Below, piece by piece: positions 19,058 through 29,427 of a stretch of DNA of 64,000 nucleotides; the first letter of the stretch is position 1, and each line of letters starts with the position of its first letter. A model generated the notes under the pieces. That model was not told where the DNA came from, searched no databases, and worked only from the letters and a program-made list of their open reading frames with translations. Location: positions 2,165,342 through 2,229,341 of the forward strand of contig NZ_KB233222.1 of NCBI RefSeq assembly GCF_000314855.2, read 5' to 3'. The DNA comes from Providencia burhodogranariea DSM 19968. GTDB lineage: Bacteria > Pseudomonadota > Gammaproteobacteria > Enterobacterales > Enterobacteriaceae. The translations under genes and the position numbers were made by a program.

Positions 19058-20482
19058 TTATTTTTTGGTTGTAGTAGCTGTTCCATCAAAAATAGTGAAC
19101 GGCATCATAACCATAAACTTAATATCTTTTTCATCTTGGAATATATTCCCGAATCCACCTGCACCAGTAGGAATATCGGTATGGTTATCATATTTAGTAA
19201 AGTGTAATTTAAATAAGGTATCTTTAGCTTTGCCAGTTTGGATGGTATATAAGATGTCAACATTCCAAGCACTTTCTTTTAACCGTACATCTTGATTAAA
19301 TTTGGGATTGGTACTTGGTTTTGCATCCCATCCATACACATAAGATGTTCCAACTTTCCAGCCAGCTAGATCCCATTTTTTCAAATCATACATCACACCA
19401 GCAAAGACGGCTTTTTCATTGTTTGCATTAAAGTCAGAGCGGCCATCCCACCAAATATCTAATCGGCCATTTGAGGTTGCATAACCCGGTGTCATACGCT
19501 GTAAGAAATATCCTTGATTACCTTTAGCTTTAGTATATGTACCTTCAAGTCGGAAATCGAATTGATCGTAGGTATAGCCTAATGTCATTGCTTGGAGGAA
19601 AGCAAGCCCATCATAGACATCATTGACAGCACCATTTGTTACTTTATCTTTCGCTCCATAGAATTGATAAGACATACTTAAATCACGTGAAGCAACTGGC
19701 ATGGTATAGGCGACTTTACCAAAGTATTGATCCATATAGTCTTTGGCCTGGCCATACGCACCTTCCAGCACTAAAGAATTTTTAAAATCATATTTCAAAC
19801 CAATTGAATGTAAATAGCTAATACCTGTCTTCCCATCGGCTTCACGGAAGTTATACATGTCTCTATACCAAGGTGCTTTATAGTGGTCTGTCCACATATA
19901 AGACATGCTAAGCTCACCTTTTTCATCAAAATCAAATGCTGCACCCACCTCAACCCCTCGATAGGTTCCTGGCATATAACTCCAGTGGGGAGCTAATAGT
20001 GTTTGCCCTGAAGGCTGAATATAGCCACCTTTTCCCCAAAATGGACCATATTTCATTTTAGCTGCCGCTTTATAAACACTGAAACCACTAGTGTCACCGT
20101 TCCATTTTTCATCCCATCGTGATTTTGCATTACTAAAACCTATTTCATTAGGAGCAGCAGGTCCACCATTTGATAATTCAACCGCAGTAAATGCCGCAAG
20201 ATCTAAACCAATAACATCTTGAAAATAACCCGATGAAAAATCAAGACTGGCATTTGCACTAGAATGTTTAAGATTATCCACATATTTTTTATATTTATCA
20301 CTAGCTGGATTTAAATCTTTTCTTGATCGATCACGTTGCCAATAATAAATTCCACCTTTAAGAGTTGAATTATCTAAAAATTGTTCGGCAAAACTTATTG
20401 GTTGATAGGTTATTGGAAGTAATGTAATCATTATTTTAAGCGCAAGAATCCTCCTGCCACTATTGACATTTATATTAATCAT
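19058..20482 (-). CDS. chiP: Chitoporin (OprD-type outer-membrane porin)
   Basis: A 474-residue outer-membrane porin that matches E. coli ChiP/YbfM over its whole length: [54 protein letters not shown] and [15 protein letters not shown]. It admits chito-oligosaccharides. A signal peptide spans about residues 1-32 with cleavage after SFA. GAGGGAA lies just before the ATG. In E. coli chiP is followed by the lipoprotein gene chiQ; no chiQ is visible here. E. coli chiP is controlled by NagC and the ChiX small RNA; I could not confirm either site. Confidence 0.92.
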   Translation of the reverse strand: MININVNSGRRILALKIMITLLPITYQPISFAEQFLDNSTLKGGIYYWQRDRSRKDLNPASDKYKKYVDNLKHSSANASLDFSSGYFQDVIGLDLAAFTAVELSNGGPAAPNEIGFSNAKSRWDEKWNGDTSGFSVYKAAAKMKYGPFWGKGGYIQPSGQTLLAPHWSYMPGTYRGVEVGAAFDFDEKGELSMSYMWTDHYKAPWYRDMYNFREADGKTGISYLHSIGLKYDFKNSLVLEGAYGQAKDYMDQYFGKVAYTMPVASRDLSMSYQFYGAKDKVTNGAVNDVYDGLAFLQAMTLGYTYDQFDFRLEGTYTKAKGNQGYFLQRMTPGYATSNGRLDIWWDGRSDFNANNEKAVFAGVMYDLKKWDLAGWKVGTSYVYGWDAKPSTNPKFNQDVRLKESAWNVDILYTIQTGKAKDTLFKLHFTKYDNHTDIPTGAGGFGNIFQDEKDIKFMVMMPFTIFDGTATTTKK

Positions 20483-21053
20483 TTAGTATTCCCTCAGCTT
20501 TTTATATTATTTTCAATGTGATTTATTTGTAGTCGTTCTTTTAATAAAATTAACCTTAACACGCATGCACGTATATTCACTTATAGTATTTTCGCAATGA
20601 AAATTATCAAGACAAAAAATGATTTTATTCATAAAACAAGATTCGCGTCACATTAATTAATCAATGGGATTAAATTAACCATTAATTATAGAAATTATAT
20701 TTCATTCTTAATTAATATATAATTATTGATAAATAAAAATTATTACAACCAATTAATAAACCCTATTAATTGATTGTTCTTCCAAAATTATCTAATTTTC
20801 AGTAAGTTAATTTTTTGGCTTTATTAATATGGCTTATTGGTTTTATTTTGGTTTTTTATCCATTTAACACTTTTAATATAAAAATCAACATTAATAAAAT
20901 TTAAATAGCGATTTTTTTAATCTTTATTTAAATTTCATAATTACGTTTTAAAAATACGCCCATGTCAGCCTAATTTGCTAAGCTGATATATGAATCGAAT
21001 AATATTTTCTTAAAATATCGTATGGGTGAACATGTTCACATAATAAAATTCAC
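20483..21053. other. Divergent chiP/MFS intergenic region
   Basis: A 571-base AT-rich gap. Half sites resembling CRP half boxes (TGTGA near 20518, TCACA near 20649) are present but unpaired, so no operator is called. No gene is supported. Confidence 0.5.
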
Positions 21054-22514
21054 ATGAAAATAGAGAAAAAAATGAAGCAACCGCAAAATCATCTCGATAA
21101 CAACCAACAAGAAGGTTGGCGTACATTACTTACAGGGAAAAATCTTTGTTTCACACTTGCGTTATCAGGTGGTATTTGCCTTCATGCTATCAACGTCTAT
21201 ATCACCATAACCACTCTACCTTCAGTTGTACGCGATATTGGTGGGATTGATTTTTATGCATGGAACACTACATTATTTATTCTTTCATCCATTATTTTAT
21301 CAGCATTAACTTCGCGAATTCTTAACCACTTAGGTCCTCGGAAAAGCTATATGTTTGCCACCGTGATTTTTCTAATCGGAACAATTATTTGTGCCGTCAC
21401 CCCCTCTATGCCTGTTATGTTGCTTGGTCGGATCATTCAAGGCGCTGGTGGTGGAATACTACTGACTTTATCTTACTCAATGGTACACATTGTATTCGAA
21501 CAACACCTGTGGTCTAGGGTTATTGCCATGATGTCGAGTATGTGGGGAATGGCGACATTACTAGGACCTGCTCTTGGTGGTATGTTTGCTGAATATGATG
21601 TTTGGAGAGGCGCTTTTTGGTGTTTAGCTATCGTTGGAATACCCTATTTATGGTTAACATGGCAAGTTTTACCCACCCTAAATTCTAATAAACAATGCAC
21701 TCCAGAACCTGTTCCCTTACAAGCCCTTTTAATACTCTCTTGTGCCGTGCTAGCCATCTCTTTCGGGAGTTTAAGCCAAGATAAACAGATCCCTATTATC
21801 GGAATGATAATCGCTATTTTATTGTGTATACGTTTGGCTGTAATCGAGCGTCGTGGTTTCAATACAATTTTTCCTAGTAGAACATTTCATTTTTCTAGTC
21901 AATTAGCTCCCATCTATTTAACTATGGCGTTATTGGGGCTTAGTGTTCAAACAGAGGTGTTCGTTCCCTATTTTTTCCAAATATTGCATGGTATTAATCC
22001 ACTACTTTCAGGTTACTTAGCCGCTCTCGTTGGTGCTGGGTGGTCTAGTGCTGCCATTGTGACATCCTCTTTAAAACCCTCCATCACAATCAAAGTTATT
22101 CGCATAGGCCCACTGCTCACTTTCATCGCCTTAATAACCCTTGCATTATTCATGACAAATATTGTTTATATTGAAGAGTTTCAAATATGGATTATATGCA
22201 TAGCATTATTTATGACAGGAGCAAGCATTGGCGCAGCTTGGCCACATTTGCTTACACGAGTATTGCTCGTATCTGCCGAAAATGAATCACAAAAAGCTTC
22301 TTCAGCGATCACTACATTACAACTGTTTTCCACCGCTTTTGGCGCATCTTTGGCTGGCATGATAGCTAACCTTTCAGGATTATCTTCCCCTGGAGGCATA
22401 ACAGGTACACAGTCGGCTTCAATTTGGTTATTTTTGCTATTTTCTCTCGTACCTTGCTTGGCACTTATTACAGCTAATATTGTTGCAAATCAAATTAATT
22501 CACAAGCTGACTAA
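21054..22514 (+). CDS. MFS transporter, DHA2-like drug/proton antiporter
   Basis: A 486-residue inner-membrane protein with about 14 predicted hydrophobic segments, the DHA2 (EmrB/QacA-like) pattern. After a polar N-terminus, segment 1 starts near residue 30. The loop 2-3 motif is weak (RILNHLGPRKSYMFAT), and the motif-C-like GPALGGMFAEY lies after segment 5. The substrate cannot be told. No EmrA-like adaptor is adjacent, so it probably works alone. Start is uncertain: ATG at 21054 or 21072, neither with a strong ribosome binding site. Confidence 0.8.
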   Translation: MKIEKKMKQPQNHLDNNQQEGWRTLLTGKNLCFTLALSGGICLHAINVYITITTLPSVVRDIGGIDFYAWNTTLFILSSIILSALTSRILNHLGPRKSYMFATVIFLIGTIICAVTPSMPVMLLGRIIQGAGGGILLTLSYSMVHIVFEQHLWSRVIAMMSSMWGMATLLGPALGGMFAEYDVWRGAFWCLAIVGIPYLWLTWQVLPTLNSNKQCTPEPVPLQALLILSCAVLAISFGSLSQDKQIPIIGMIIAILLCIRLAVIERRGFNTIFPSRTFHFSSQLAPIYLTMALLGLSVQTEVFVPYFFQILHGINPLLSGYLAALVGAGWSSAAIVTSSLKPSITIKVIRIGPLLTFIALITLALFMTNIVYIEEFQIWIICIALFMTGASIGAAWPHLLTRVLLVSAENESQKASSAITTLQLFSTAFGASLAGMIANLSGLSSPGGITGTQSASIWLFLLFSLVPCLALITANIVANQINSQAD

Positions 22515-22611
22515 TAGTACAAAAAATTTGCCGTTGTAAACGGTCAAGCATACTCTGATGCGACCTCAATACCATAACAATAATATTAATTTAATTAGCA
22601 TAATAACCAGT

Positions 22612-22646
22612 TTAAAAAGACCGTAATATTATTGTTCACGGCCTGT
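22612..22646 (-). terminator. Terminator of ansB
   Basis: On the minus strand AGGCCGTGA pairs with TTACGGTCT (two G-T pairs; 22644-22636 and 22626-22618) followed by TTTTT. It is 35 bases past the ansB stop. Confidence 0.7.
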
Positions 22647-22678
22647 TTAATTTTCTAAATTAGCAACACGTTGTTCTT

Positions 22679-23722
22679 CTAGTATTTTTCAAATAATGGT
22701 TGAATTTTTTTCGGATCCTTAGTTTGTGTCAATGCTAGTTGGAGCAAAACACGTGCTTTTTGTGGGTTTAATCTTTCTGAGGCAACGAATCCATACAAAT
22801 TATCATCAACTTCAGCGTTACGCGTTGTATAGCCTGTTGGAACACGGCTCGCACGAACCACAACAATATTATCTTTAGCCACTGTCGCTAATGCTTCAAA
22901 GATAGCTTTATACATGTTTCCATTACCAACACCTGCGCTCACAATTCCTTCTACACCTTCATCGCGTAATGCTTTGACCGGTGCCGCTGAAGCATTTGCA
23001 TAATTATAAACAATGCCAACTTGTGGTAATTTTTCTAGCTTACTGACATCGAAAGCTGCTTTATTTTCGCGAGGTTCAGCAGGCTTATAAAAAGTAACTT
23101 TACCATCATGGATAAAACCTTGAGCCCCTGCATTAACAGCATCAAAAGCTTGCACTTCAGTCGTGCTCATTTTAACCACATCACGTCCATGCACCACTTT
23201 ATTATTCATCGCAATTAAAACCCCGCGCTCGCCTGCCGACTTATCTGTTGCAAGCACCACGGCATTATAAAGATTAAGAGGGCCATCAGCACCCAGTGCA
23301 GTTGAAGGACGCATTGCACCAACTAATACAATCGGCTTTTGACAAGCCGTCGTTAAATCAAGAAAAAAAGCTGTTTCTTCTAAAGTATCAGTACCATGAG
23401 TAATCACAAACCCATCGGTTTTGTCGCACTCTTGGTTAATCTTTTTAGCGAGAGTTAACCAGACTTGGTCATTCATATCTTGTGAACCAATATTCACCAG
23501 TTGTTCACCATTGAGATTGGCAATTTTTTTAACATCAGGCACTGCATTAATTAAAGCATCAATTCCTACTTTACCGGCTTGATAACTAGAGGACGTTGCA
23601 GAGTCACCTCCTCCAGCAATAGTTCCTCCCGTTGCTAATACCGTAATATTCGGTAAAGCAAACGCTGATGCCGTACAGAATGAGATAACTGTCGCCAATA
23701 ATACTTTATTACTACTTTTCAT
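22679..23722 (-). CDS. ansB: Periplasmic L-asparaginase II
   Basis: AnsB hydrolyses asparagine to aspartate and ammonia in the periplasm. The signal peptide (about residues 1-22, ending SAFA) is followed by LPNITVLATGGTIAGGG with the nucleophile threonine, and THGTDTLEETAFFL with the second threonine-aspartate pair. The lysine lies in the VLVGAMRPSTA to VVHGRDVVK region. The 347-residue length is typical. GAGGC precedes the ATG. E. coli ansB needs FNR and CRP; I could not find clear sites in the 193-base gap to ycaO. Confidence 0.96.
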   Translation of the reverse strand: MKSSNKVLLATVISFCTASAFALPNITVLATGGTIAGGGDSATSSSYQAGKVGIDALINAVPDVKKIANLNGEQLVNIGSQDMNDQVWLTLAKKINQECDKTDGFVITHGTDTLEETAFFLDLTTACQKPIVLVGAMRPSTALGADGPLNLYNAVVLATDKSAGERGVLIAMNNKVVHGRDVVKMSTTEVQAFDAVNAGAQGFIHDGKVTFYKPAEPRENKAAFDVSKLEKLPQVGIVYNYANASAAPVKALRDEGVEGIVSAGVGNGNMYKAIFEALATVAKDNIVVVRASRVPTGYTTRNAEVDDNLYGFVASERLNPQKARVLLQLALTQTKDPKKIQPLFEKY

Positions 23723-23915
23723 CTTATAGCCTCTATTTATATAAACTGTAGTTATTATGTGGAATTAGAGCAGTATTTCCGTGATGCCTCTATATTTTTT
23801 CGGCAAAACTATTAACTTTCAGATGATTTGTAATGTTTAGAATAAAAAGCGTGAGCAGGCTCCGAAAAATCCGTATTATAGGCCACCTATACACTCTATT
23901 AACAAGTGACTGACA

Positions 23916-25670
23916 ATGAGCCAAACATTTATTCCTGGCAAAGATGCCGCCCTTGAAGTTTCCATCGATGCATTTCAAACTAAATTGAAAAAGCTGGGAT
24001 TTGATATTGAAGAAGCCTCTTGGCTGAACCCTGTTCCTAATGTTTGGTCAGTCCATATTAGGGATAAAGAGTGCCCGTTATGCTTTACCAATGGCAAAGG
24101 AGCAAGTAAAAAAGCAGCGCTCGCTTCAGCACTTGGTGAATACTTTGAACGTTTATCGACTAACTATTTCTTTGCTGACTTCTATTTAGGCAAATCTATC
24201 GCCGAAGGTGATTTTGTTCACTATCCGAATGAAAAATGGTTCCCATTAACCGAAGATGACAGTTTGCCTGAAGGTATTTTAGATGCTCGTTTACGTAAAT
24301 TCTATGATCCTGATGATGCGCTTGCTAGCAGCCAATTAATTGATTTACAGTCTGGTAATGAAGAACGTGGTATCTGTGCACTTCCTTTTACTCGCCAATC
24401 TGATAACCAAACTGTTTACATTCCAATGAATATCGTTGGTAACTTGTATGTTTCGAATGGTATGTCTGCGGGTAACACGGCAAACGAAGCCCGTGTCCAA
24501 GGCCTATCTGAGGTTTTTGAACGTTTCGTTAAAAATCGTATTATTGCAGAAAGTATCAGCCTTCCGACTATTCCTAATGAAGTCATGGCTCGTTACCCAA
24601 GTGTTGTCGAAGCGGTTGAAACACTTGAAAAAGAAGGTTTTCCAATCTTTTGTTACGACGCATCACTGGGCGGTCAATTCCCGGTTATCTGTGTTGTTCT
24701 ATTTAATCCACAAAATGGGACTTGTTTTGCCTCTTTTGGTGCCCACCCAGATTTTGGTGTCGCCTTAGAGCGTACAGTAACAGAGCTGTTGCAAGGTCGT
24801 GGACTAAAAGACCTCGACGTGTTCAATGCACCTACCTTTGATGATGAAGAAGTTGCTGAACATACTAACTTAGAAACTCACTTTATCGATTCAAGCGGCT
24901 TGATTAGCTGGGATCTCTTTAAAGATGATGCAGATTATGAATTTGCAGATTGGAGCTTCAAAGGAACGACCCAAGAAGAATTCGCAACACTGATGGCAAT
25001 CTTTAACCAATTAGATGCTGAAGTCTATATTGCAGATTACAACCATTTAGATGTTTATGCATGCCGTATTTTAGTTCCGGGTATGTCTGACATCTACCCT
25101 GTCGAAGACTTGCATATCGCCAACAATGCAATGGGGGCATTTTTACGTGACACCATTATCAATCTTCCTAATAGCCAGTGGGAAAAACAGGATTACCTCG
25201 CCTTTATTGAGCAATTAGACGATGAAGGGCTTGATGACTTCACACGTGTACGCGAATTACTTGGCCTTGCCGTAGGCAAAGATAATGGCTGGAGCAATCT
25301 ACGTATTGGTGAGTTAAAATCAATGTTAGCTCTGGCTGGTGGGGATCTTGAACAAGCACTAGCGTGGGTTGAATGGACACAAGATTTTAATAGCTCGGTA
25401 TTCACTGCTGAGCGCGCTAACTATTATCGCTGCCTACATACATTACTGCTCTTAAGCCAAGAAGATCAACGTGACATGTCACAATACTACACGGCATTTG
25501 TACGCATGTATGGCCAAGAAGCTGTTGATGCTGCATCCGCAGCTATTGTGGGAGAATCTTGCTTCTATGGTTTATGGTCAATTGATGATGAATTAAAAGC
25601 ACTTCCAGCTCACCAAGCTTTACTTGCCGCTTATGAAAAGTTGCAAAAAGCCAAGCGTGAAAATGCTTAG
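23916..25670 (+). CDS. ycaO: YcaO ATP-dependent cyclodehydratase-like protein
   Basis: This 584-residue protein is the E. coli-type YcaO, founder of the YcaO superfamily of ATP-dependent backbone-activating enzymes and genetically linked to RimO-dependent methylthiolation of ribosomal protein S12. The N-terminal YcaO domain shows the ATP-binding stretches ASALGEYFERLS, NEARVQGLSEVFER and ALERTVTELLQGRG. The C-terminal part is a TPR-like extension. It lies upstream of focA-pflB as in E. coli. No peptide substrate or partner protein is adjacent, so a RiPP role is not suggested. Confidence 0.96.
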   Translation: MSQTFIPGKDAALEVSIDAFQTKLKKLGFDIEEASWLNPVPNVWSVHIRDKECPLCFTNGKGASKKAALASALGEYFERLSTNYFFADFYLGKSIAEGDFVHYPNEKWFPLTEDDSLPEGILDARLRKFYDPDDALASSQLIDLQSGNEERGICALPFTRQSDNQTVYIPMNIVGNLYVSNGMSAGNTANEARVQGLSEVFERFVKNRIIAESISLPTIPNEVMARYPSVVEAVETLEKEGFPIFCYDASLGGQFPVICVVLFNPQNGTCFASFGAHPDFGVALERTVTELLQGRGLKDLDVFNAPTFDDEEVAEHTNLETHFIDSSGLISWDLFKDDADYEFADWSFKGTTQEEFATLMAIFNQLDAEVYIADYNHLDVYACRILVPGMSDIYPVEDLHIANNAMGAFLRDTIINLPNSQWEKQDYLAFIEQLDDEGLDDFTRVRELLGLAVGKDNGWSNLRIGELKSMLALAGGDLEQALAWVEWTQDFNSSVFTAERANYYRCLHTLLLLSQEDQRDMSQYYTAFVRMYGQEAVDAASAAIVGESCFYGLWSIDDELKALPAHQALLAAYEKLQKAKRENA

Positions 25671-25692
25671 TCATTCCTTAAGTTATTCTTTT

Positions 25693-25725
25693 TTAGATAA
25701 TGGCCTTCGGGCCATTATCTTTATA
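25693..25725 (+). terminator. Terminator of ycaO
   Basis: An 11-bp perfect stem (25695-25705 with 25710-25720) capped by a TTCG tetraloop, followed by TTTATAT. Confidence 0.9.
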
Positions 25726-26014
25726 TAAGTTAAATTAATTAAATACACACTGTTTTTTGCAATAATTAAACAACAATTCACCTAATTTATTTACGTCATA
25801 TCTACGTAAATACTTATATCCTAAAAAAAATTAATAAAATTTAAAATTTATTTATTACTTTATAATCAACTAGATACCTTGACATTTAACTTTTAAGCAA
25901 CAATCATTCATGGTTTCTTACCCGAGTTAATGATCCATATCAATTTTCTGGTTTACCCCGTTTGTTACTATTGTTGCGTGCTATAATTAATCAACTTTAT
26001 AAGAGAGTGTTAGT
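25726..26014. other. focA upstream regulatory region
   Basis: About 290 AT-rich bases without a gene. It contains the FNR-like box described separately and presumably the focA promoters. Confidence 0.7.
25930..25943 (+). promoter_or_regulatory. FNR box upstream of focA
   Basis: ATGATCCATATCAA matches the FNR consensus TTGAT-N4-ATCAA at 9 of 10 defined positions. It lies 72 bases before the focA ATG. FNR and ArcA strongly induce focA-pfl in E. coli without oxygen, so the site fits the genes. Confidence 0.7.
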
Positions 26015-26881
26015 ATGAAAGCTGACAACCCTTTTAATCTTTTGCCCCCGGCTGTAATGGCTCAAGTTGCAGATGATGCTGGTGTTTACAAAGCTAACAA
26101 ACATCCTGCAATTACATATATGTCAGCATTCACTGCTGGTATCTTTATCTCAATCGCGTTTGTTTTCTACATTACAGCGACCACGGGTGCACAAGCGGCT
26201 CCATTTGGTTTTATGAAACTCATTGGAGGCATATGCTTTTCTCTAGGGTTAATGTTAGTTGTTGTCTGCGGTGCTGACCTTTTTACTTCGACTGTGCTCA
26301 CTATTGTGTCAAAAGCGACGGGCAGAATCACTTGGGGGCAGATGTTCCTAAATTGGTTTAATGTATATATTGGTAATTTTTTTGGTGCACTATTTTTTGT
26401 TGCTTTGATTTGGTTTGCTAGCCAATATACGGCTGCAAATGGTCAATGGGGATTAAATGTTCTACAAACTGCTGACCATAAACTTCATCACACATTTATT
26501 GAAGCGGTCTGTTTAGGTATTTTAGCTAACTTAATGGTTTGCTTAGCGGTTTGGATGAGTTACTCAGGTCGTAGCCTTGCTGATAAATTATTGGCGCTTG
26601 TGCTCCCTGTTGCCATGTTCGTTGCTAGTGGTTTTGAGCACAGCATCGCAAACATGTTTTTGATTCCATTGGGGATCATGATTAAAGAATTTGCTCCTGT
26701 TGAATACTGGACTCAAATCGGTGTTTCACCAGAACAGTTTTCTCATTTGACCGTAGGCAATTTTATTACAGACAACCTAATACCAGTAACTATCGGTAAT
26801 ATCATTGGCGGCGCACTTTTAGTCGGCCTAATTTATTGGTTCATGCATCTACGTAGTGGCAAAAATATAAATAGCCACTAA
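26015..26881 (+). CDS. focA: Formate channel FocA
   Basis: FocA is a pentameric inner-membrane channel that exports, and at low pH imports, formate. The 288-residue protein has six membrane segments and FNT-family signatures (GICFSLGLMLVVVCGADLFTS; FIEAVCLGILANLMVC; NFITDNLIPVTIGNIIGG). The pore histidine lies in KLHHTF. It is 60 bases upstream of pflB on the same strand, the conserved focA-pflB operon, under the FNR box above. AGAGAG precedes the ATG. Confidence 0.97.
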   Translation: MKADNPFNLLPPAVMAQVADDAGVYKANKHPAITYMSAFTAGIFISIAFVFYITATTGAQAAPFGFMKLIGGICFSLGLMLVVVCGADLFTSTVLTIVSKATGRITWGQMFLNWFNVYIGNFFGALFFVALIWFASQYTAANGQWGLNVLQTADHKLHHTFIEAVCLGILANLMVCLAVWMSYSGRSLADKLLALVLPVAMFVASGFEHSIANMFLIPLGIMIKEFAPVEYWTQIGVSPEQFSHLTVGNFITDNLIPVTIGNIIGGALLVGLIYWFMHLRSGKNINSH

Positions 26882-26941
26882 TACACACGAAACGATTTAT
26901 TAAGATCCTTAAAAGATCCATTGTTAAAAGGTAAAAGTATC

Positions 26942-29224
26942 ATGTCAGAATTAAATGAAAAATTCGCTTTAGCATGGCAAGGTTTTAACCAAGGTAACTG
27001 GCAGGGTGATGTTGATGTACGTGACTTTATCCAGAAAAACTATACTCCATATGAAGGTGATGAATCTTTCTTAGCAGGCTCAACCCCAGCAACTGATAAG
27101 TTGTGGGAAAAAGTCATGGAAGGCATCAAAATCGAAAACCGCACTCACGCACCTGTTGATTTTGACACTGACGTTGCGTCAACGATTACTTCACATGATG
27201 CTGGTTACATTACCAAAGATTTAGAACAGATCGTTGGTCTGCAAACTGATGCTCCTCTGAAACGTGGTCTTATCCCATTCGGTGGGATCAAAATGGTCGA
27301 TAGTTCATGTAAAGCTTATGACCGTATTTTAGATCCTAGCCTGAAAAAAACATTCACTGAATTCCGTAAAACCCACAACCAAGGTGTTTTCGATGTCTAT
27401 ACCCCAGACATCCTAAAATGCCGTAAATCAGGCATCTTAACAGGTCTGCCTGATGCATACGGCCGTGGTCGTATCATCGGTGACTACCGTCGTGTTGCAC
27501 TGTACGGTATTGATTTCCTGATGAAAGATAAATTTAACCAATTCAATTCTTTGCAAGCTAGATTAGAGCAAGGTGAAGATCTGGAAATGACTATCCAATT
27601 GCGCGAAGAAATTGCTGAACAGCATCGTGCATTGGGTCAAATTAAAGAAATGGCTGCAAAATATGGTTATGACATTTCAGCACCAGCAACTAACGCAAAA
27701 GAAGCCGTTCAGTGGACTTACTTCGGCTATTTAGCGGCAGTTAAATCACAAAACGGCGCAGCAATGTCATTTGGCCGTGTTTCAACATTCTTAGATGTTT
27801 ATATTCAACGTGATATTAATGCGGGTCATCTGACTGAACAAGAAGCTCAAGAGCTGATTGACCATTTAGTCATGAAATTGCGTATGGTACGTTTCCTGCG
27901 TACGCCTGAATATGATGAGCTGTTCTCTGGTGACCCAATCTGGGCAACAGAATCACTGGCGGGTATGGGTCTTGATGGTCGTACCCTAGTCACTAAGAAT
28001 ACTTTCCGTTTCTTGAACACACTATACACTATGGGCCCTTCTCCAGAGCCTAACATGACTATCCTGTGGTCAGAAAAACTGCCTATTAGCTTTAAAAAAT
28101 ATGCAGCGAAAGTTTCTATCGATACATCATCAGTTCAATATGAAAATGATGACCTAATGCGCCCTGACTTCAATAGTGATGACTACGCTATTGCATGTTG
28201 TGTGAGCCCAATGATTGTTGGTAAACAAATGCAGTTCTTCGGTGCTCGTGCAAACTTAGCGAAAACTATGCTGTATACCATCAATGGTGGTATTGATGAA
28301 AAAATGAAAATGCAAGTAGGTCCTAAACATGCCCCAATCCTAGACGAAGTTCTTGACTTCGACATAGTGATGGATCGTATGGACCACTTCATGGACTGGC
28401 TTGCAACACAATATGTCACTGCATTGAACATCATCCACTATATGCATGATAAATATAGCTATGAAGCTGCACTGATGGCTCTACATGACCGTGATGTATA
28501 TCGTACAATGGCTTGTGGTATCGCAGGTCTGTCTGTTGCAGCTGACTCACTGTCTGCTATTAAATACGCAAAAGTTAAACCAATTCGTGATGAAGATGGT
28601 ATTGCAATTGACTTTGAAATCGAAGGTGAATACCCACAATTCGGTAATAACGATTCTCGTGTAGATGATATCGCTTGTGACTTAGTTGAACGTTTCATGA
28701 AGAAAATTCAGAAACTGCATACTTACCGCAACGCAGTACCAACTCAGTCTATCCTGACAATCACGTCTAACGTGGTTTATGGTAAAAAAACGGGTAACAC
28801 TCCAGATGGTCGTCGTGCTGGTGCACCATTCGGACCAGGTGCAAACCCTATGCACGGTCGTGACCAAAAAGGTGCTGTTGCTTCACTGACTTCTGTTGCT
28901 AAACTGCCGTTTGCTTACGCGAAAGATGGTATCTCTTATACCTTCTCTATCGTACCAAATGCGTTAGGCAAAGATGATGATGTCCGTAAAGCGAATTTGG
29001 CAGGCCTGATGGATGGATATTTCCATCATGAAGCATCAATTGAAGGTGGCCAGCACTTGAACGTCAACGTAATGAATCGGGAAATGTTACTTGATGCGAT
29101 GGAAAACCCTGAGAAATATCCACAGTTGACCATTCGTGTTTCTGGTTATGCAGTGCGCTTTAATTCATTGACTAAAGAACAACAGCAAGACGTTATTACT
29201 CGTACTTTTACCAGTTCAATGTAA
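26942..29224 (+). CDS. pflB: Formate C-acetyltransferase (pyruvate formate-lyase)
   Basis: PflB cleaves pyruvate with CoA to acetyl-CoA and formate during anaerobic growth, using a glycyl radical. The active-site cysteine pair is in [11 protein letters not shown] (near residues 418-419) and the radical glycine in RVSGYAVRF near the C-terminus. The ATG at 26942 ([10 protein letters not shown], 760 residues, same as E. coli) is preferred, with AAAGG upstream; a TTG seven codons earlier is also open. Activated by PflA, encoded next. Confidence 0.98.
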   Translation: MSELNEKFALAWQGFNQGNWQGDVDVRDFIQKNYTPYEGDESFLAGSTPATDKLWEKVMEGIKIENRTHAPVDFDTDVASTITSHDAGYITKDLEQIVGLQTDAPLKRGLIPFGGIKMVDSSCKAYDRILDPSLKKTFTEFRKTHNQGVFDVYTPDILKCRKSGILTGLPDAYGRGRIIGDYRRVALYGIDFLMKDKFNQFNSLQARLEQGEDLEMTIQLREEIAEQHRALGQIKEMAAKYGYDISAPATNAKEAVQWTYFGYLAAVKSQNGAAMSFGRVSTFLDVYIQRDINAGHLTEQEAQELIDHLVMKLRMVRFLRTPEYDELFSGDPIWATESLAGMGLDGRTLVTKNTFRFLNTLYTMGPSPEPNMTILWSEKLPISFKKYAAKVSIDTSSVQYENDDLMRPDFNSDDYAIACCVSPMIVGKQMQFFGARANLAKTMLYTINGGIDEKMKMQVGPKHAPILDEVLDFDIVMDRMDHFMDWLATQYVTALNIIHYMHDKYSYEAALMALHDRDVYRTMACGIAGLSVAADSLSAIKYAKVKPIRDEDGIAIDFEIEGEYPQFGNNDSRVDDIACDLVERFMKKIQKLHTYRNAVPTQSILTITSNVVYGKKTGNTPDGRRAGAPFGPGANPMHGRDQKGAVASLTSVAKLPFAYAKDGISYTFSIVPNALGKDDDVRKANLAGLMDGYFHHEASIEGGQHLNVNVMNREMLLDAMENPEKYPQLTIRVSGYAVRFNSLTKEQQQDVITRTFTSSM

Positions 29225-29250
29225 TAATTAGCAATTAAAATAATATAAAT

Positions 29251-29279
29251 AAAAGCCCCGGACTCATGGGGCTTTTTCA
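29251..29279 (+). terminator. Terminator of focA-pflB
   Basis: Stem AAAAGCCCC with GGGGCTTTT (29251-29259 and 29268-29276) and an 8-base loop ends in T residues 27 bases after the pflB stop. Confidence 0.9.
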
Positions 29280-29285
29280 GAACTA

Positions 29286-29411
29286 AACCCGAATAATTTA
29301 AATTTTTGATTGTAAGTCATTGATTGTAAGTAGTTACTAAAATCGTAAATAGCTACATATATAGTCAAATCAGTCAGTCAATTCAACTGCAATTTGAAGT
29401 ATAACGGGTAT
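29286..29411. repeat. Degenerate ERIC-like element between pflB and pflA
   Basis: The right end GCAATTTGAAGTATAACGGGTAT (in two parts, 29389-29411) is the inverted complement of the ERIC-like terminal repeat seen elsewhere in this window. A weak left copy starts near 29286 (ACCCGAATAATTTAAATTT). The total is about 126 bp. It ends just before the pflA ribosome binding site. Confidence 0.4.
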
Positions 29412-29427
29412 TTTTGGAGTTCCTGCT

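Noticed and set aside
23916-25670. RiPP biosynthesis cluster around ycaO
   Set aside because: The protein is the conserved housekeeping YcaO beside focA, with no precursor peptide, dehydrogenase or maturation gene adjacent.
28183-28867. Several minus-strand frames opposite pflB
   Set aside because: They mirror the codon pattern of a highly expressed gene on the other strand and lack starts, signals and neighbours.
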